This document shows positions 8,212 through 16,991 of a DNA stretch of 64,000 bases, piece after piece. The position numbers were made by a program, and so were the translations under genes. The DNA is from Pseudomonadota bacterium (GTDB lineage: Bacteria; Pseudomonadota; Gammaproteobacteria; Xanthomonadales; Rhodanobacteraceae). How positions within the stretch are numbered: the stretch's first letter is position 1; each line of letters opens with the position of its first letter. The notes under the pieces are model-generated. The model was not told the DNA's origin. It made no database searches and was given only the letters and a program-made list of their open reading frames with translations. Where the stretch lies: contig JAKAWV010000002.1 of NCBI GenBank assembly GCA_021827205.1, positions 60,027 through 124,026 on the forward strand. Reading direction: 5' to 3'.

Positions 8212-9261
8212 ATGATCGAGACCGATGTGGTGATCGTGGGCGCGGGTCCGGTGGGCCTGTTCCAGGTATTCGAGCTGGGCCTGCTCGGCCTCAAGGCGCA
8301 TCTGGTCGATGCCATGCCGCAAATCGGCGGCCAGTGCGTCGAGTTGTATCCGGACAAGCCCATCTATGACATTCCGGCGCTGCCGGTGTGCGGAGCGCGC
8401 GAGCTGATCGAGCGTCTGCAGGAACAGATCCGTCCATTCGCGCCGCAGTTTCATCTCGGGCAGACGGTCACCGCATTGCAGCCGCAGGCGGCCGGCGGCT
8501 TCGTATTGAGCACCAGCGCCGGCACGCAGATGCGCTGCGGCGCGGTGGTGATCGCCGCGGGCTTGGGTGCGTTCGAGCCGCGCCGGCTGGGCCTGCCCGA
8601 GTCCGCCGCGCTGGAGGGTCACGCGCTGCACTATCACGTGCGCGATGCGGCGGCGTTCGCCGGGCAGGACATCGTCATCGCCGGCGGCGGCGACTCGGCG
8701 CTGGACTGGGCGTTGGAGCTGGTCGAGCACGCCCACAGCGTGGTACTGGTGCACCGCTCGCCGCGTTTCAAGGCCGCGCCGGCCAGCGTGGCGCGCATGC
8801 ACGCCTTGTGCGATGCGCTGCGCATGCAGTTTCTGGAAGGCGACATCGTCGGCCTCGATGCCGCTGACGCCGCGCTGCAAGCCGTGCGCGTGCGCACGCG
8901 CGCCGGCCTGACCGTGCGCGTCGAGGCCGCGCAATTGCTGGTGTTCTGGGGTCTGCATCCCAGGCTCGGGCCGATCGCCGATTGGGGACTCGCGCTGGAC
9001 AAGCATCAACTGCGCGTGGATACCGCGCACTTCCAGACCAGCCTGCCCGGCGTCCATGCCGTCGGCGACATCAACACGTATGCGGGCAAGAAAAAACTGA
9101 TCCTGTCCGGGTTTCACGAGGCCGCGCTGGCGGCCTTCGCGATCAAGGAGCGGCTCACGCCCGGTGAGAAGGTGCACCTGCAATACACCACCACCAGCCC
9201 GCTGATGCACAAGCGCCTGCACGTCGAGCCGGATCTGTCCGGGTTCGACGATGTGATTTGA
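8212..9261 (+). CDS. Ferredoxin/flavodoxin--NADP reductase (TrxR-like flavoprotein)
   Basis: A 349-residue NAD(P)/FAD-dependent oxidoreductase of the thioredoxin-reductase-like ferredoxin-NADP reductase type (YumC-like). It begins with the FAD dinucleotide fold DVVIVGAGPVGLFQVFELG, then MPQIGGQCVELYPDKPIYDIPALP, which is typical of this group. The NADPH-binding fold is at IVIAGGGDSALDWALEL and the C-terminal FAD motif at GVHAVGDINTY. The CxxC redox pair of true thioredoxin reductases is absent, which favours the FNR-like function. The ATG at 8212 is preferred over an in-frame TTG at 8185. It is probably separate from the two-component operon just upstream (gap 67 bp). Confidence 0.88.
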   Translation: MIETDVVIVGAGPVGLFQVFELGLLGLKAHLVDAMPQIGGQCVELYPDKPIYDIPALPVCGARELIERLQEQIRPFAPQFHLGQTVTALQPQAAGGFVLSTSAGTQMRCGAVVIAAGLGAFEPRRLGLPESAALEGHALHYHVRDAAAFAGQDIVIAGGGDSALDWALELVEHAHSVVLVHRSPRFKAAPASVARMHALCDALRMQFLEGDIVGLDAADAALQAVRVRTRAGLTVRVEAAQLLVFWGLHPRLGPIADWGLALDKHQLRVDTAHFQTSLPGVHAVGDINTYAGKKKLILSGFHEAALAAFAIKERLTPGEKVHLQYTTTSPLMHKRLHVEPDLSGFDDVI

Positions 9262-9265
9262 CCCG

Positions 9266-9335
9266 ATTGACGGGCAAAACCGGACATCCTGCCGCGGTCT
9301 GCATGCCAAGGGACGCGGCGGTGCCGCGCCACCTT
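9266..9335 (-). repeat. 70-bp dispersed repeat, copy A (inverted relative to 14100)
   Basis: Read on the minus strand, this interval aligns over about 70 bases with 14100-14169: AAGGTGG[C/T]GCGGC...GCCGCG, then TGCA[A/G][A/G]CCGCGGCAGGATG and C[C]GGTTT. Both copies keep a GCGGC/GCCGC hairpin although the loop differs (ACC versus TTC). It fills the intergenic space between the convergent reductase and ilvE genes. Confidence 0.7.
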
Positions 9336-9356
9336 TTCGGGGGTGCTTGACAGGAT

Positions 9357-10280
9357 TCAGCCCGCGACCGGCTCCAGCCAGTCCCAGCGATCCGCGGTGC
9401 TGCCATCGAACAGGCCGAAGTAGAGCTGCTGCATGCGCCGCGTGATCGGACCCATGCCGCCGCCGCCGATGGTGCGGCCATCGACGCTGCGGATCGGCGT
9501 GAGCTCGGCCGCGGTGCCGCACATGAACACTTCGTCGGCCAGATACAGGTATTCGCGTGGCAGATCGCGTTCGATCACCTTGATGCCGGCCTGTTCGGCC
9601 AGCGTGATCAGGGTGTGGCGGGTGATGCCGTTGAGCAGGCTGGCGGCCACCGGCGGCGTGTGCAGCGCGCCGTCGATCACCAGAAACAGATTCTCGCCGG
9701 CGCCTTCGCTGAGCAGGCCGTTGTGGGCCAGCGCGATACCCTCGCCGAAGCCCAGCCGCCGCGCCTCGCGCGCGATCAACTGACCGGACAGGTAATTGCC
9801 ACCGGCCTTGGCGCCGGCCGGGATGGTGTTGGGCGCGAAGCGCTGCCAACTCGACACGCACGCGTCGATGCCTTGCTCCAGCACACCCTCGCCCAGATAC
9901 GCGCCCATCGGCCGCGCGGCGACGGCGACCTCGGTGGGGCAGTCGGCGGCCAGCCCGAAGCCACCCAGGCCCAGATACGCCACCGGGCGCAGATACGCCG
10001 CTTCCAGCTTGTTGGCCTGCATCACCGCGCGACAGGCCGCGGTGAGCTGCGCCTGGTCATACGGCATGGCCATCGAGTAAATGCGCGCCGAATCGGACAG
10101 ACGCTTGAGATGGTCCTGCAGGCGAAAAATCATCGCCCCACGTTGCGTCTTGTAGCTGCGGATGCCCTCGAACACCGACGAGCCATAGTGCAGCGCGTGC
10201 GCCATCACGTGCGTGGTGGCCTCGGCCCACGGCTTGATCGCGCCGTTGTGCCAGATGAACTCGGGATAGGTCTGCGTCAT
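9357..10280 (-). CDS. ilvE: Branched-chain-amino-acid aminotransferase
   Basis: A 307-residue fold-type IV PLP enzyme that transaminates Val, Leu and Ile with 2-oxoglutarate, the last biosynthetic and first catabolic step for these amino acids. Supporting motifs are the N-terminal IWHNGAIKPWAEATTHVMAHALHYG, the substrate-loop VFEGIRSY, the PLP lysine in AKAGGNYLSGQLIAREA, and EGAGENLFLVIDG. The start at 10280 gives the usual N-terminus (MTQTYPEF); reading further upstream only translates the GGGACTC heptamer array. It belongs functionally with the branched-chain oxoacid dehydrogenase encoded at 17-21 kb, although not in the same operon. Confidence 0.95.
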   Translation of the reverse strand: MTQTYPEFIWHNGAIKPWAEATTHVMAHALHYGSSVFEGIRSYKTQRGAMIFRLQDHLKRLSDSARIYSMAMPYDQAQLTAACRAVMQANKLEAAYLRPVAYLGLGGFGLAADCPTEVAVAARPMGAYLGEGVLEQGIDACVSSWQRFAPNTIPAGAKAGGNYLSGQLIAREARRLGFGEGIALAHNGLLSEGAGENLFLVIDGALHTPPVAASLLNGITRHTLITLAEQAGIKVIERDLPREYLYLADEVFMCGTAAELTPIRSVDGRTIGGGGMGPITRRMQQLYFGLFDGSTADRWDWLEPVAG

Positions 10281-10320
10281 GACGAACTCCGCTTGGGGAA
10301 CGCGACATGATAATGGAGCC

Positions 10321-10390
10321 GGGACTCGGGACTCGGGACTCGGGACTCGGGACTCGGGACTCGGGACTCGGGACTCGGGACTCGGGACTC
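10321..10390. repeat. (GGGACTC)x10 heptanucleotide tandem array
   Basis: Ten perfect head-to-tail GGGACTC units, 41 bp upstream of the ilvE start codon. Shorter arrays of the same heptamer occur near 45363-45382 and a degenerate one near 63205-63225, always intergenic. This is a simple-sequence repeat likely to vary in copy number. Confidence 0.95.
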
Positions 10391-10426
10391 GCCGCACCGC
10401 GCCGCGCAGCGCGGATTTTTCCGCGT

Positions 10427-10535
10427 GTCATGCTGAGCGCGGCGAAGCACTCCAGCGCGTGGTTGCGCATCGTCGCTCGTGGGAAGGCCGCGCAGTGGTG
10501 CAAGCCGATGCTTCGGGCGTTGCCCTCAGCATGAC
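10427..10535. mobile_element. MITE-like element, copy 1 (11-bp perfect terminal inverted repeats)
   Basis: A 109-bp noncoding element bounded by GTCATGCTGAG (10427-10437) and CTCAGCATGAC (10525-10535), a perfect 11-bp inverted repeat. Related elements lie at 50645-50759 and 52041-52149, all between genes. No transposase is in the window. Together with the heptamer array it fills the 358-bp gap between ilvE and the next gene. Confidence 0.7.
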
Positions 10536-10638
10536 CTCGCGGGCCGGAGAGTGAAAGAGAAAACGTGGGCGTATTTCCGGATTTGCGCGGGGTTTACATC
10601 TTCGAGACGCGGCTTCGGTCTTGCCCCGGTCCCCGCAC

Positions 10639-11250
10639 TCAGGGCAACAGCCACCAGCAGCCGTGGTCGCTTTCGATGGAGAAACTCAACTCGTTGCCGT
10701 CGTCGAGGCTGACGCGCAGGTGCGTGGGTGCCGGCATGCTGTGGTCGGCGTCGGCCGTGGCGTTGATCGGTACCGCGATGCTCGCTTCAGCGCCGAAGAA
10801 TCCGCTCGGCGCGACATCGGGCGCGGGTGGCATGATCTTGCCGCCCAGCTCGATGCCCAGCAGCCCTTGCCGCATGGCGCTGGCAAGCACTTGCATGCGC
10901 GCGATCGCGTCATGCCTGCCGTAACCCTGCCACAGCATCAGTCCGGCGAGGCGGTTGATGTCGTGCGCCAGGAATGCGTCGCCGACGCGCGCGCGCAGTT
11001 CGGTGGGATCGAGGGGACACAGGTGCAGCGGCGTGCGGTCGCCGATCGCGGCGACTTCGGGCAATGTGCCCTGCGCGAGGCTGTCGTCGCTGCACGGTGT
11101 ACCGCTGAACATGGTGCTGCCGCCCGGGCCGAGGCAGCGGTAGATCGGCTGCGTCGCGAGGGAACCATCGCGCGCGTGGGCGCGCGGCATCTGCAGCGGT
11201 GTGCTCAGCACAAGGCCGACAAGAACGATCAGCAGGGCCGGGCGCATCAT
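10639..11250 (-). CDS. Secreted protein with DUF4124-like N-terminus
   Basis: A 203-residue hypothetical protein with an N-terminal signal peptide (MMRPALLIVLVGLVL...PRAHA). The mature N-terminus, IYRCLGPGGSTMFSGTPCSDD, resembles DUF4124, a short module common in xanthomonad envelope proteins and containing two cysteines. The remainder has no recognisable domain. It starts 31 bp downstream of the metF stop on the same strand and may be the last gene of an ahcY-metF transcript. Its function is unknown. Confidence 0.75.
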   Translation of the reverse strand: MMRPALLIVLVGLVLSTPLQMPRAHARDGSLATQPIYRCLGPGGSTMFSGTPCSDDSLAQGTLPEVAAIGDRTPLHLCPLDPTELRARVGDAFLAHDINRLAGLMLWQGYGRHDAIARMQVLASAMRQGLLGIELGGKIMPPAPDVAPSGFFGAEASIAVPINATADADHSMPAPTHLRVSLDDGNELSFSIESDHGCWWLLP

Positions 11251-11281
11251 GCGCGGCAGTCTAGCGGAGCGCGCGCGCCGT

Positions 11282-12160
11282 TCAGCGCAGACGTTCGAGC
11301 ACGGCTTCGGTGGGCTTGGCCAGATTCAGCGTGTAGAAGTGCAACTCCGGCGCGCCGCCCTCGAGCAGGCGTCGGCATATGGCCGCCACCACATCGGCGG
11401 AGAAGCTGCGGATCGACGCCGTGTCATCGCCATAGGCCTGCATGCGGCGCACGATCCAGCGTGGGATTTCGGCGCCGCATTGCTCGGAGAAGCGACGCAG
11501 TTGCGCAAAGTTGGACACCGGCATGATGCCGGGCACGATCGGTGCGCTCACGCCGGCGCGGCGCGCATCCTCGACGAAGTGGAAATAGGCATCGGTGTTG
11601 AAGAAATACTGCGTGATCGCGTTGTCGGCGCCGGCCTCGATCTTGGCGACGAAGTGGCGCACGTCGGCGTGCGCATCCTCGGCCTGCGGGTGCGTTTCCG
11701 GATACGCCGCCACGGTGATGTGGAAATGCCGGTCGTGCTCGCTGCGGATGAAGCGCACCAGATCGGCGGCGTAGCGGAAATCGCCGCTGGTGGCCATGCC
11801 CGATGGCAGATCGCCGCGCAGCGCCACCACGCGCGTGCAGCCGATGTCACGGTATTGTTCCAGCAGCGCGGCGATCTCGCTGCGCGTGCCGCCCATGCAC
11901 GACAGATGCGGCACCGCGTCCAGCCCGTGCACCTCGCGCAGCGCGCGCACCGTGTCCGGCGTGTAGCTCAGCGTCGAGCCGCCGGCGCCGAAAGTCACCG
12001 ACACGAATTGCGGCGCGTGCACCCGCAAGCGCGTGACCGTGCGTTCGAGCTGCTCGTGCTGCTCGGGGGTCTTGGGCGGGTAGAACTCGAAGGAAACGGG
12101 AATGGGGAACCGGGAGCCGGAAGCCGGGGGGACTTGCATCGCATCGTTCAGGCCAGTCAT
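11282..12160 (-). CDS. metF: Methylenetetrahydrofolate reductase
   Basis: About 292 residues. It reduces 5,10-methylene-THF to 5-methyl-THF using NAD(P)H and FAD, supplying the methyl group for methionine synthesis. Diagnostic motifs are VSFEFYPPKT, VTFGAGGSTL, VALRGDLPSG and NAITQYFFNTDAYFHFVEDAR. The start is uncertain by a few residues because the first 20 are poorly conserved. It lies downstream of ahcY on the same strand (238-bp gap with nothing notable), a methyl-cycle pairing that could share the SAH riboswitch transcript. Confidence 0.95.
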   Translation of the reverse strand: MTGLNDAMQVPPASGSRFPIPVSFEFYPPKTPEQHEQLERTVTRLRVHAPQFVSVTFGAGGSTLSYTPDTVRALREVHGLDAVPHLSCMGGTRSEIAALLEQYRDIGCTRVVALRGDLPSGMATSGDFRYAADLVRFIRSEHDRHFHITVAAYPETHPQAEDAHADVRHFVAKIEAGADNAITQYFFNTDAYFHFVEDARRAGVSAPIVPGIMPVSNFAQLRRFSEQCGAEIPRWIVRRMQAYGDDTASIRSFSADVVAAICRRLLEGGAPELHFYTLNLAKPTEAVLERLR

Positions 12161-12398
12161 TCAATTCATGCCTTTGAGGTGATCAGAGCGCTGAGCATCG
12201 CGGCGATGCGCTGGATGGATGCTTGCAATGCCGAGGTCTACGCAACGAAGCCATGATCCCGTGCGATCCATGATCGCGTGTCAAGTTCCATCAATGATCC
12301 GCGCGCGCCAGCCGCATGGATTCATTCCATACATCCAGTCCGTAGTGCAGCGGTTGCGGTGCTTTCCGGCTACCCATTTCCGGTTACCTGTTACCTGC

Positions 12399-13826
12399 TC
12401 AATACCGGTAATGCTCAGGCTTGAACGGCCCATCCACCGGCACGCCGAGATAGGCGGCCTGCGCGGGGGTGAGCGTGGTCAGCTTGACGCCGATCTTCTC
12501 CAGGTGCAGGCGCGCGACTTCCTCGTCCAGTTTCTTGGGCAGAATGTAGACCTTGGGCTGGTAGCTGTCTTTGTGCGACCACAGGTCGATCTGCGCCAGC
12601 GTCTGGTTGGCGAACGAATTCGACATCACGAAGCTGGGGTGGCCGGTGGCGCAGCCCAGATTCACCAGGCGGCCTTCCGCCAGCAGAAAGATGCAGTTGC
12701 CATTGGCAAACGTGTACTTGTCGACCTGCGGCTTGATGTTGAGCTTGGTCGCGCCGCAGGTATTCAGTGCATCGACCTGGATCTCGTTGTCGAAGTGACC
12801 GATGTTGCAGACGATGGCCTGATCCTTCATCGCCTGCATGTGCCGCAGGGTGATGATGTCCCTGTTGCCGGTGGTGGTGACGTAGATATCGCCGCTGCCG
12901 AGGGTGTCCTCTATGGTGTTGACCTCGAAACCCTCCATCGCCGCCTGCAGCGCGCAGATCGGATCGATCTCGGTGATCACCACGCGGCAGCCGTAGGCGC
13001 GCAACGAGTGCGCGCAACCCTTGCCGACATCGCCGTAGCCGCACACCACGGCCACTTTGCCGGCCAGCATCACGTCCATGGCGCGCTTGAGGCCGTCGGC
13101 CAGCGATTCGCGACAGCCGTAAAGATTGTCGAACTTGCTCTTGGTCACCGAGTCATTGACGTTGATCGCCGGCACCAGCAGCGTGCCGGCCTCCCGCATC
13201 TGGTACAGACGGTGCACGCCGGTGGTGGTCTCCTCGGACACGCCCTTCCAGTCCTTGACCACGTTGTGCCAGTAGCCGGGGCGCTCCCTGGCCACGCGCT
13301 TGAGCAGGTTCTTGATCACTTGCTCCTCGTGGCTGCCCGAGGTGCCGTTGACCCAGTCGCTGCCGTTTTCCAACTCGTAGCCCTTGTGGATCAGCAAGGT
13401 CACGTCGCCGCCGTCGTCCACCACCAGTTGCGGGCCCATGCCGCCGCCGAAGCTCAGCGCGTCCAGCGTGCAGTCCCAGTATTCCTCCAGGGTCTCGCCT
13501 TTCCACGCGAACACCGGCGTGCCGGTTTTGGCGATCGCGGCGGCGGCGTGGTCCTGGGTGCTGAAGATGTTGCATGAGGCCCAGCGCACGTCGGCGCCGA
13601 GATCCTTCAGCGTCTCGATCAGCACCGCGGTCTGGATGGTCATGTGCAGCGATCCGGTGACGCGCACGCCCCGCAGCGGCTGCGCGGCGGCATACTTGCG
13701 GCGGATCGACATCAGCCCCGGCATTTCATGTTCGGCGATGTCGATTTCCTTGCGACCGAAGTCGGCGAGGGTGATGTCGGCGACCTTGCAATCGGCGCCG
13801 GTAGCGGTATGGGCGAGTGCGTTCAC
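12399..13826 (-). CDS. ahcY: Adenosylhomocysteinase
   Basis: A 475-residue NAD-dependent enzyme that hydrolyses S-adenosylhomocysteine to adenosine and homocysteine, removing the inhibitory product of methyltransferases. A GTG at 13826, seven bases after CGGAG, gives [20 protein letters not shown]; reading farther upstream would translate the riboswitch leader. Hallmarks are the early [22 protein letters not shown], substrate/catalytic [16 protein letters not shown] fold [17 protein letters not shown], and the canonical C-terminus FKPEHYRY. Expression should rise when SAH accumulates, through the riboswitch at 13910-13981. Confidence 0.97.
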   Translation of the reverse strand: MNALAHTATGADCKVADITLADFGRKEIDIAEHEMPGLMSIRRKYAAAQPLRGVRVTGSLHMTIQTAVLIETLKDLGADVRWASCNIFSTQDHAAAAIAKTGTPVFAWKGETLEEYWDCTLDALSFGGGMGPQLVVDDGGDVTLLIHKGYELENGSDWVNGTSGSHEEQVIKNLLKRVARERPGYWHNVVKDWKGVSEETTTGVHRLYQMREAGTLLVPAINVNDSVTKSKFDNLYGCRESLADGLKRAMDVMLAGKVAVVCGYGDVGKGCAHSLRAYGCRVVITEIDPICALQAAMEGFEVNTIEDTLGSGDIYVTTTGNRDIITLRHMQAMKDQAIVCNIGHFDNEIQVDALNTCGATKLNIKPQVDKYTFANGNCIFLLAEGRLVNLGCATGHPSFVMSNSFANQTLAQIDLWSHKDSYQPKVYILPKKLDEEVARLHLEKIGVKLTTLTPAQAAYLGVPVDGPFKPEHYRY

Positions 13827-13909
13827 GATGTACTCCGATGGATGCGCAAAAGTGGCGGGGTACGCATGGGGGCATGCAAAACCCGTCGGGCGCGGTTGTA
13901 CGAACTGCC

Positions 13910-13981
13910 GCACCGAGCCTGGCCGTGGGCTCCGCAGGCTGAAGCCTGCTTGCCGGAACACGGTCGCAGCGCCCCTCGGCG
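13910..13981 (-). promoter_or_regulatory. S-adenosylhomocysteine (SAH) riboswitch in the ahcY leader
   Basis: On the minus strand the leader begins GCCGAGGGGCGCTGCGACC (from 13980 downward) and closes with CCAGGCTCGG (to 13913). CCGAG/CTCGG forms P1, and the conserved GGGCGCTGCGACC core plus the AGGCTCGG segment match the known SAH-riboswitch consensus. The internal CAAGCAGGCTTCAGCCTGC stretch forms an additional hairpin. It lies 84 nt upstream of the ahcY GTG. Known members activate ahcY on SAH binding; the exact expression platform here was not resolved. Confidence 0.9.
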
Positions 13982-13995
13982 ATGCAGATGGCTTT

Positions 13996-14022
13996 AGTAT
14001 ATCGCTCTCTCCGGATGGAGAG
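13996..14022 (-). promoter_or_regulatory. Putative ahcY promoter with overlapping palindrome
   Basis: TATACT on the minus strand (14001-13996) is a good -10 hexamer about 15 bases before the riboswitch. A perfect 6-bp palindrome, CTCTCCGGATGGAGAG (14007-14022), occupies the spacer/-35 area, where a regulator could bind. The -35 box is weak. This assignment is inferred from sequence only. Confidence 0.5.
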
Positions 14023-14099
14023 ATAAAGGAGCGGTTGGGAAAACCGCTTCGGTACATGGATGCGCTGCCGCGGCGGGCACGCCCGTGCTTGTCGCGACC

Positions 14100-14169
14100 A
14101 AGGTGGTGCGGCTTCGCCGCGACCATTTGTATGCAAGCCGCGGCAGGATGCCCGGTTTGGCAAATTGAC
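14100..14169 (+). repeat. 70-bp dispersed repeat, copy B
   Basis: Counterpart of 9266-9335 in inverted orientation, located between the ahcY promoter and ppc. It keeps the GCGGC-TTC-GCCGC hairpin and the CCGCGGCAGGATG core. It would lie in the ppc 5' leader if ppc is transcribed from a nearby promoter. Confidence 0.7.
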
Positions 14170-14233
14170 AAAGGCTGCGTCAACGCGTGGGCCGCGATGC
14201 TCAATCGCGGTCTCGCGCCCATCGGGAACTTGC

Positions 14234-16951
14234 ATGCACGATTCACGTGAAGCTGAAATCCGCCCGCAGGACGCGCCACTGCGCGAGGACGTGCGTCGCC
14301 TCGGCGCCCTGGTCGGCGAGATGCTGGGCGAGCAGATGGGCGCCGAGTTTCTTGACACCGTCGAGGCGATCCGTGCCGCGGCCATCCAGCGCCGCGAGTC
14401 GGCCGCGCCGGTCGACGCGCTGGCCGGGCGCTTGCAGGCTTTGGCGCCCGTTTTTGCTGATGCGTTGACGCGCGCGTTTTCAACCTATTTCCACGTGGTC
14501 AATGTCGCCGAGCGCGTGCACCGCATCCGCCGTCGCCGCGCCTGGCAGCGTGCGCTGGCCACGCCGCAGCCGGATGGTCTGCACGACACGCTGGCGCATT
14601 TGCGCGAGGCTGGCATCGGCCATGCCGCGCTGCGCGACATGCTCGGGCGCCTGCGCATCGAGCCGGTGTTCACCGCGCATCCCACCGAGGCGGTGCGGCG
14701 CTCGCTGCTGGAAAAGGAACAGGTCATCGTGCGCTGTCTGGTGGCCGATCTCGACGGCGAACAGACGCCCGGTGAGCGCGCCGCAGGCATCGCGCAGATG
14801 CGCATGGCGCTGAGCGTGGGCTGGCAGACCGCCGAAGCCTCGGCGCTGCGCCCCAGCGTGCAGGACGAGGTCGACCACATCGGCTTTTATCTGTCGGATG
14901 TGCTGTACCGCGTGCTGCCGGTGTTTTATGAAATCCTGGATGACGCGCTGCGCGACGCGGCCGACGCGGGCGATGCGGTCATCGAGTTGCCCACGCTGCT
15001 GCGCTTCGGCACCTGGGTGGGTGGCGACATGGATGGCAATCCCAACGTCGGCGCGGAGACCATCGCCGCCACCTTGCGCGCGCAACGCGCGCTGGTGCTG
15101 GAGCGCTATCTGGCCGAGATCGGACGGCTCGCGCGCCTGCTCAGCCAATCCAGCAGCCGCATCGGCGTCGATACGCGCGTCATCGCGCGCGGCGCCGAGT
15201 ACCGGCAGCGCTTGCCGCTGGCCGCCGCCGCGATTCGCCCGCGCCATGCCGACATGCCCTACCGCGTGCTGCTGACGCTGATGCAGGCGCGACTGCGCGC
15301 CAACCTCGACGACGCGGAGCACGGTTACACCAGCGCCGACGAACTCGCCGCCGACGTGGAGCTGATCGGCGCCAGCCTGCGTGCGCACGCGGGCACCCAC
15401 GCCGGCTGGTTCAGCGTGCGCCGCCTGTTGTGGCGCGTGCGTACGTTCGGCTTTCATCTGGCGCGGCTGGACGTGCGTCAGGATGCGCGCGTGCACGCGC
15501 AGGCGCTGGCGGTGGCGCTGGACGACGCGCAGTGGAGCGAGCGCGACGCCGTCGCGCAGGCGCAACGCCTGGCGCCTTTTGCCGCCGGCGCGGCGCAACT
15601 GCCGGCACCCACGGATGCCGCCGGGCGCGCGCTGGATGCGGTGTTCACCACGCTCGGCACGGCGCGCTCGGCGCGCGGCGACGCCGGCATCGGGTTGTAC
15701 ATCATCAGCATGGCGCACAGCGTCGCCGATGTGCTGGCGGTGCTGGCGCTGGCGCGGCGCGGCGGTCTGCTGGCCGACGGCGCGGTGCCGCTGGACATCG
15801 CGCCGCTGCTGGAAACCATCGATGACTTGCAGCGCGGCGCGGACATGCTCGCCGCACTGCTGGCTGAGCCGGTGTATCGCGCGCACCTGGTCGCGCGCGG
15901 CGGTGTGCAGACGGTGATGCTGGGTTATTCCGACAGTGCCAAGGACGGCGGCATTCTGGCCTCGCGCTGGGCGTTGCAACGCGTGCAGACGCAACTGCTC
16001 GCGGTGGCCGCGCAAGCCGGCGTGCGCCTGACGTTTTTCCATGGCCGCGGCGGCTCGGTCAGCCGCGGCGGCGGCAAGGCCACGCGCGCGGTGCTGGCCG
16101 CGCCGCCCGGCAGCATCGACGGGCGCCTGCGTTTCACCGAGCAGGGCGAGGTGGTGCATCGCAATTACGGCATCCGCGCGCTGGCGCTGCGCACGCTGGA
16201 ACAGCTCAGTGGCGCGGTGCTGCGCGCCAGCCTCGACGCGCCGCGCAGCGATGCGCGCGAGTCGCATTGGGCCGCGGCCATGGATGCCATCGCCGCCGAT
16301 GGCCAGGCCGCCTACCGCGCGCTGATCGAGGCGCAGGATTTCGTCGCCTACTTTCGCGCCGCCACGCCCATCGATGTGATCGAGCGCATGACGCTCAGCT
16401 CACGTCCGCCGCGGCGCGGCGCGGTCGAGGGCGGCATCGAAAGCCTGCGCGCGATTCCGTGGGTGTTCGCGTGGACGCAGTGCCGTGCCGGCATGACCGC
16501 GTGGTTCGGCGTCGGCAGCGCGCTGCAGCGCGCCGCGCACACGCTGGGCGAGGACGCACTGCTGGACATGGCGCGCGAGTGGCCGTTCCTGCGCACGCTG
16601 CTGGACGATGTCGAGATGGTGCTGGCCAAGTGCGATCTGGATATCGCCGCGCGCTTCTCGCGGCTCGCCGGCGACGATTTGCACGCGCGCTTCTTTCCGC
16701 GCCTGCGCGACGAATTCACGCTCACCCGACACTGGGTGCTGCGCCTCAAGGGCAGCGATGAGTTGCTGACCGGCGATCCGCGCCTGGCGCAATCCATCCG
16801 CCTGCGCAACCCCTACATCGACCCGATGAGCCTGATCCAGCTCGACCTGTTGGCGCGCTGGCGCGCCACCGAGCGCAACGACGCGGCCCTGTTCGCCGCG
16901 CTGGTCACCACTGTCAACGGCATCGCGCAGGGCTTGCAGAATACGGGGTGA
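14234..16951 (+). CDS. ppc: Phosphoenolpyruvate carboxylase
   Basis: A 905-residue anaplerotic enzyme (PEP + bicarbonate to oxaloacetate + Pi). The ATG at 14234 follows CGGGAACT and gives [12 protein letters not shown]. Signatures are catalytic His149 in [18 protein letters not shown], the central [18 protein letters not shown], the glycine-rich loop [14 protein letters not shown], and the invariant C-terminal QNTG. Length and termini are typical of bacterial PEPC. It is divergent from ahcY, with a 407-bp intergenic region that holds the riboswitch, the palindrome and a dispersed repeat. Confidence 0.97.
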   Translation: MHDSREAEIRPQDAPLREDVRRLGALVGEMLGEQMGAEFLDTVEAIRAAAIQRRESAAPVDALAGRLQALAPVFADALTRAFSTYFHVVNVAERVHRIRRRRAWQRALATPQPDGLHDTLAHLREAGIGHAALRDMLGRLRIEPVFTAHPTEAVRRSLLEKEQVIVRCLVADLDGEQTPGERAAGIAQMRMALSVGWQTAEASALRPSVQDEVDHIGFYLSDVLYRVLPVFYEILDDALRDAADAGDAVIELPTLLRFGTWVGGDMDGNPNVGAETIAATLRAQRALVLERYLAEIGRLARLLSQSSSRIGVDTRVIARGAEYRQRLPLAAAAIRPRHADMPYRVLLTLMQARLRANLDDAEHGYTSADELAADVELIGASLRAHAGTHAGWFSVRRLLWRVRTFGFHLARLDVRQDARVHAQALAVALDDAQWSERDAVAQAQRLAPFAAGAAQLPAPTDAAGRALDAVFTTLGTARSARGDAGIGLYIISMAHSVADVLAVLALARRGGLLADGAVPLDIAPLLETIDDLQRGADMLAALLAEPVYRAHLVARGGVQTVMLGYSDSAKDGGILASRWALQRVQTQLLAVAAQAGVRLTFFHGRGGSVSRGGGKATRAVLAAPPGSIDGRLRFTEQGEVVHRNYGIRALALRTLEQLSGAVLRASLDAPRSDARESHWAAAMDAIAADGQAAYRALIEAQDFVAYFRAATPIDVIERMTLSSRPPRRGAVEGGIESLRAIPWVFAWTQCRAGMTAWFGVGSALQRAAHTLGEDALLDMAREWPFLRTLLDDVEMVLAKCDLDIAARFSRLAGDDLHARFFPRLRDEFTLTRHWVLRLKGSDELLTGDPRLAQSIRLRNPYIDPMSLIQLDLLARWRATERNDAALFAALVTTVNGIAQGLQNTG

Positions 16952-16991
16952 GGCAACAGGAAGTTCCGCGATCGTGCCCTGCGCGCCGCGT

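Noticed and set aside
9357-10397. Extended IlvE with VPSPESR repeats at the N-terminus
   Set aside because: The repeats are translation of the GGGACTC array; the ATG at 10280 fits the family.
12399-14483. Extended N-terminus for adenosylhomocysteinase
   Set aside because: It would translate the promoter and SAH riboswitch; the GTG at 13826 with a Shine-Dalgarno gives the family-typical start.
14480-16267. Long minus-strand frame inside ppc
   Set aside because: Antisense shadow of a clearly identified phosphoenolpyruvate carboxylase.
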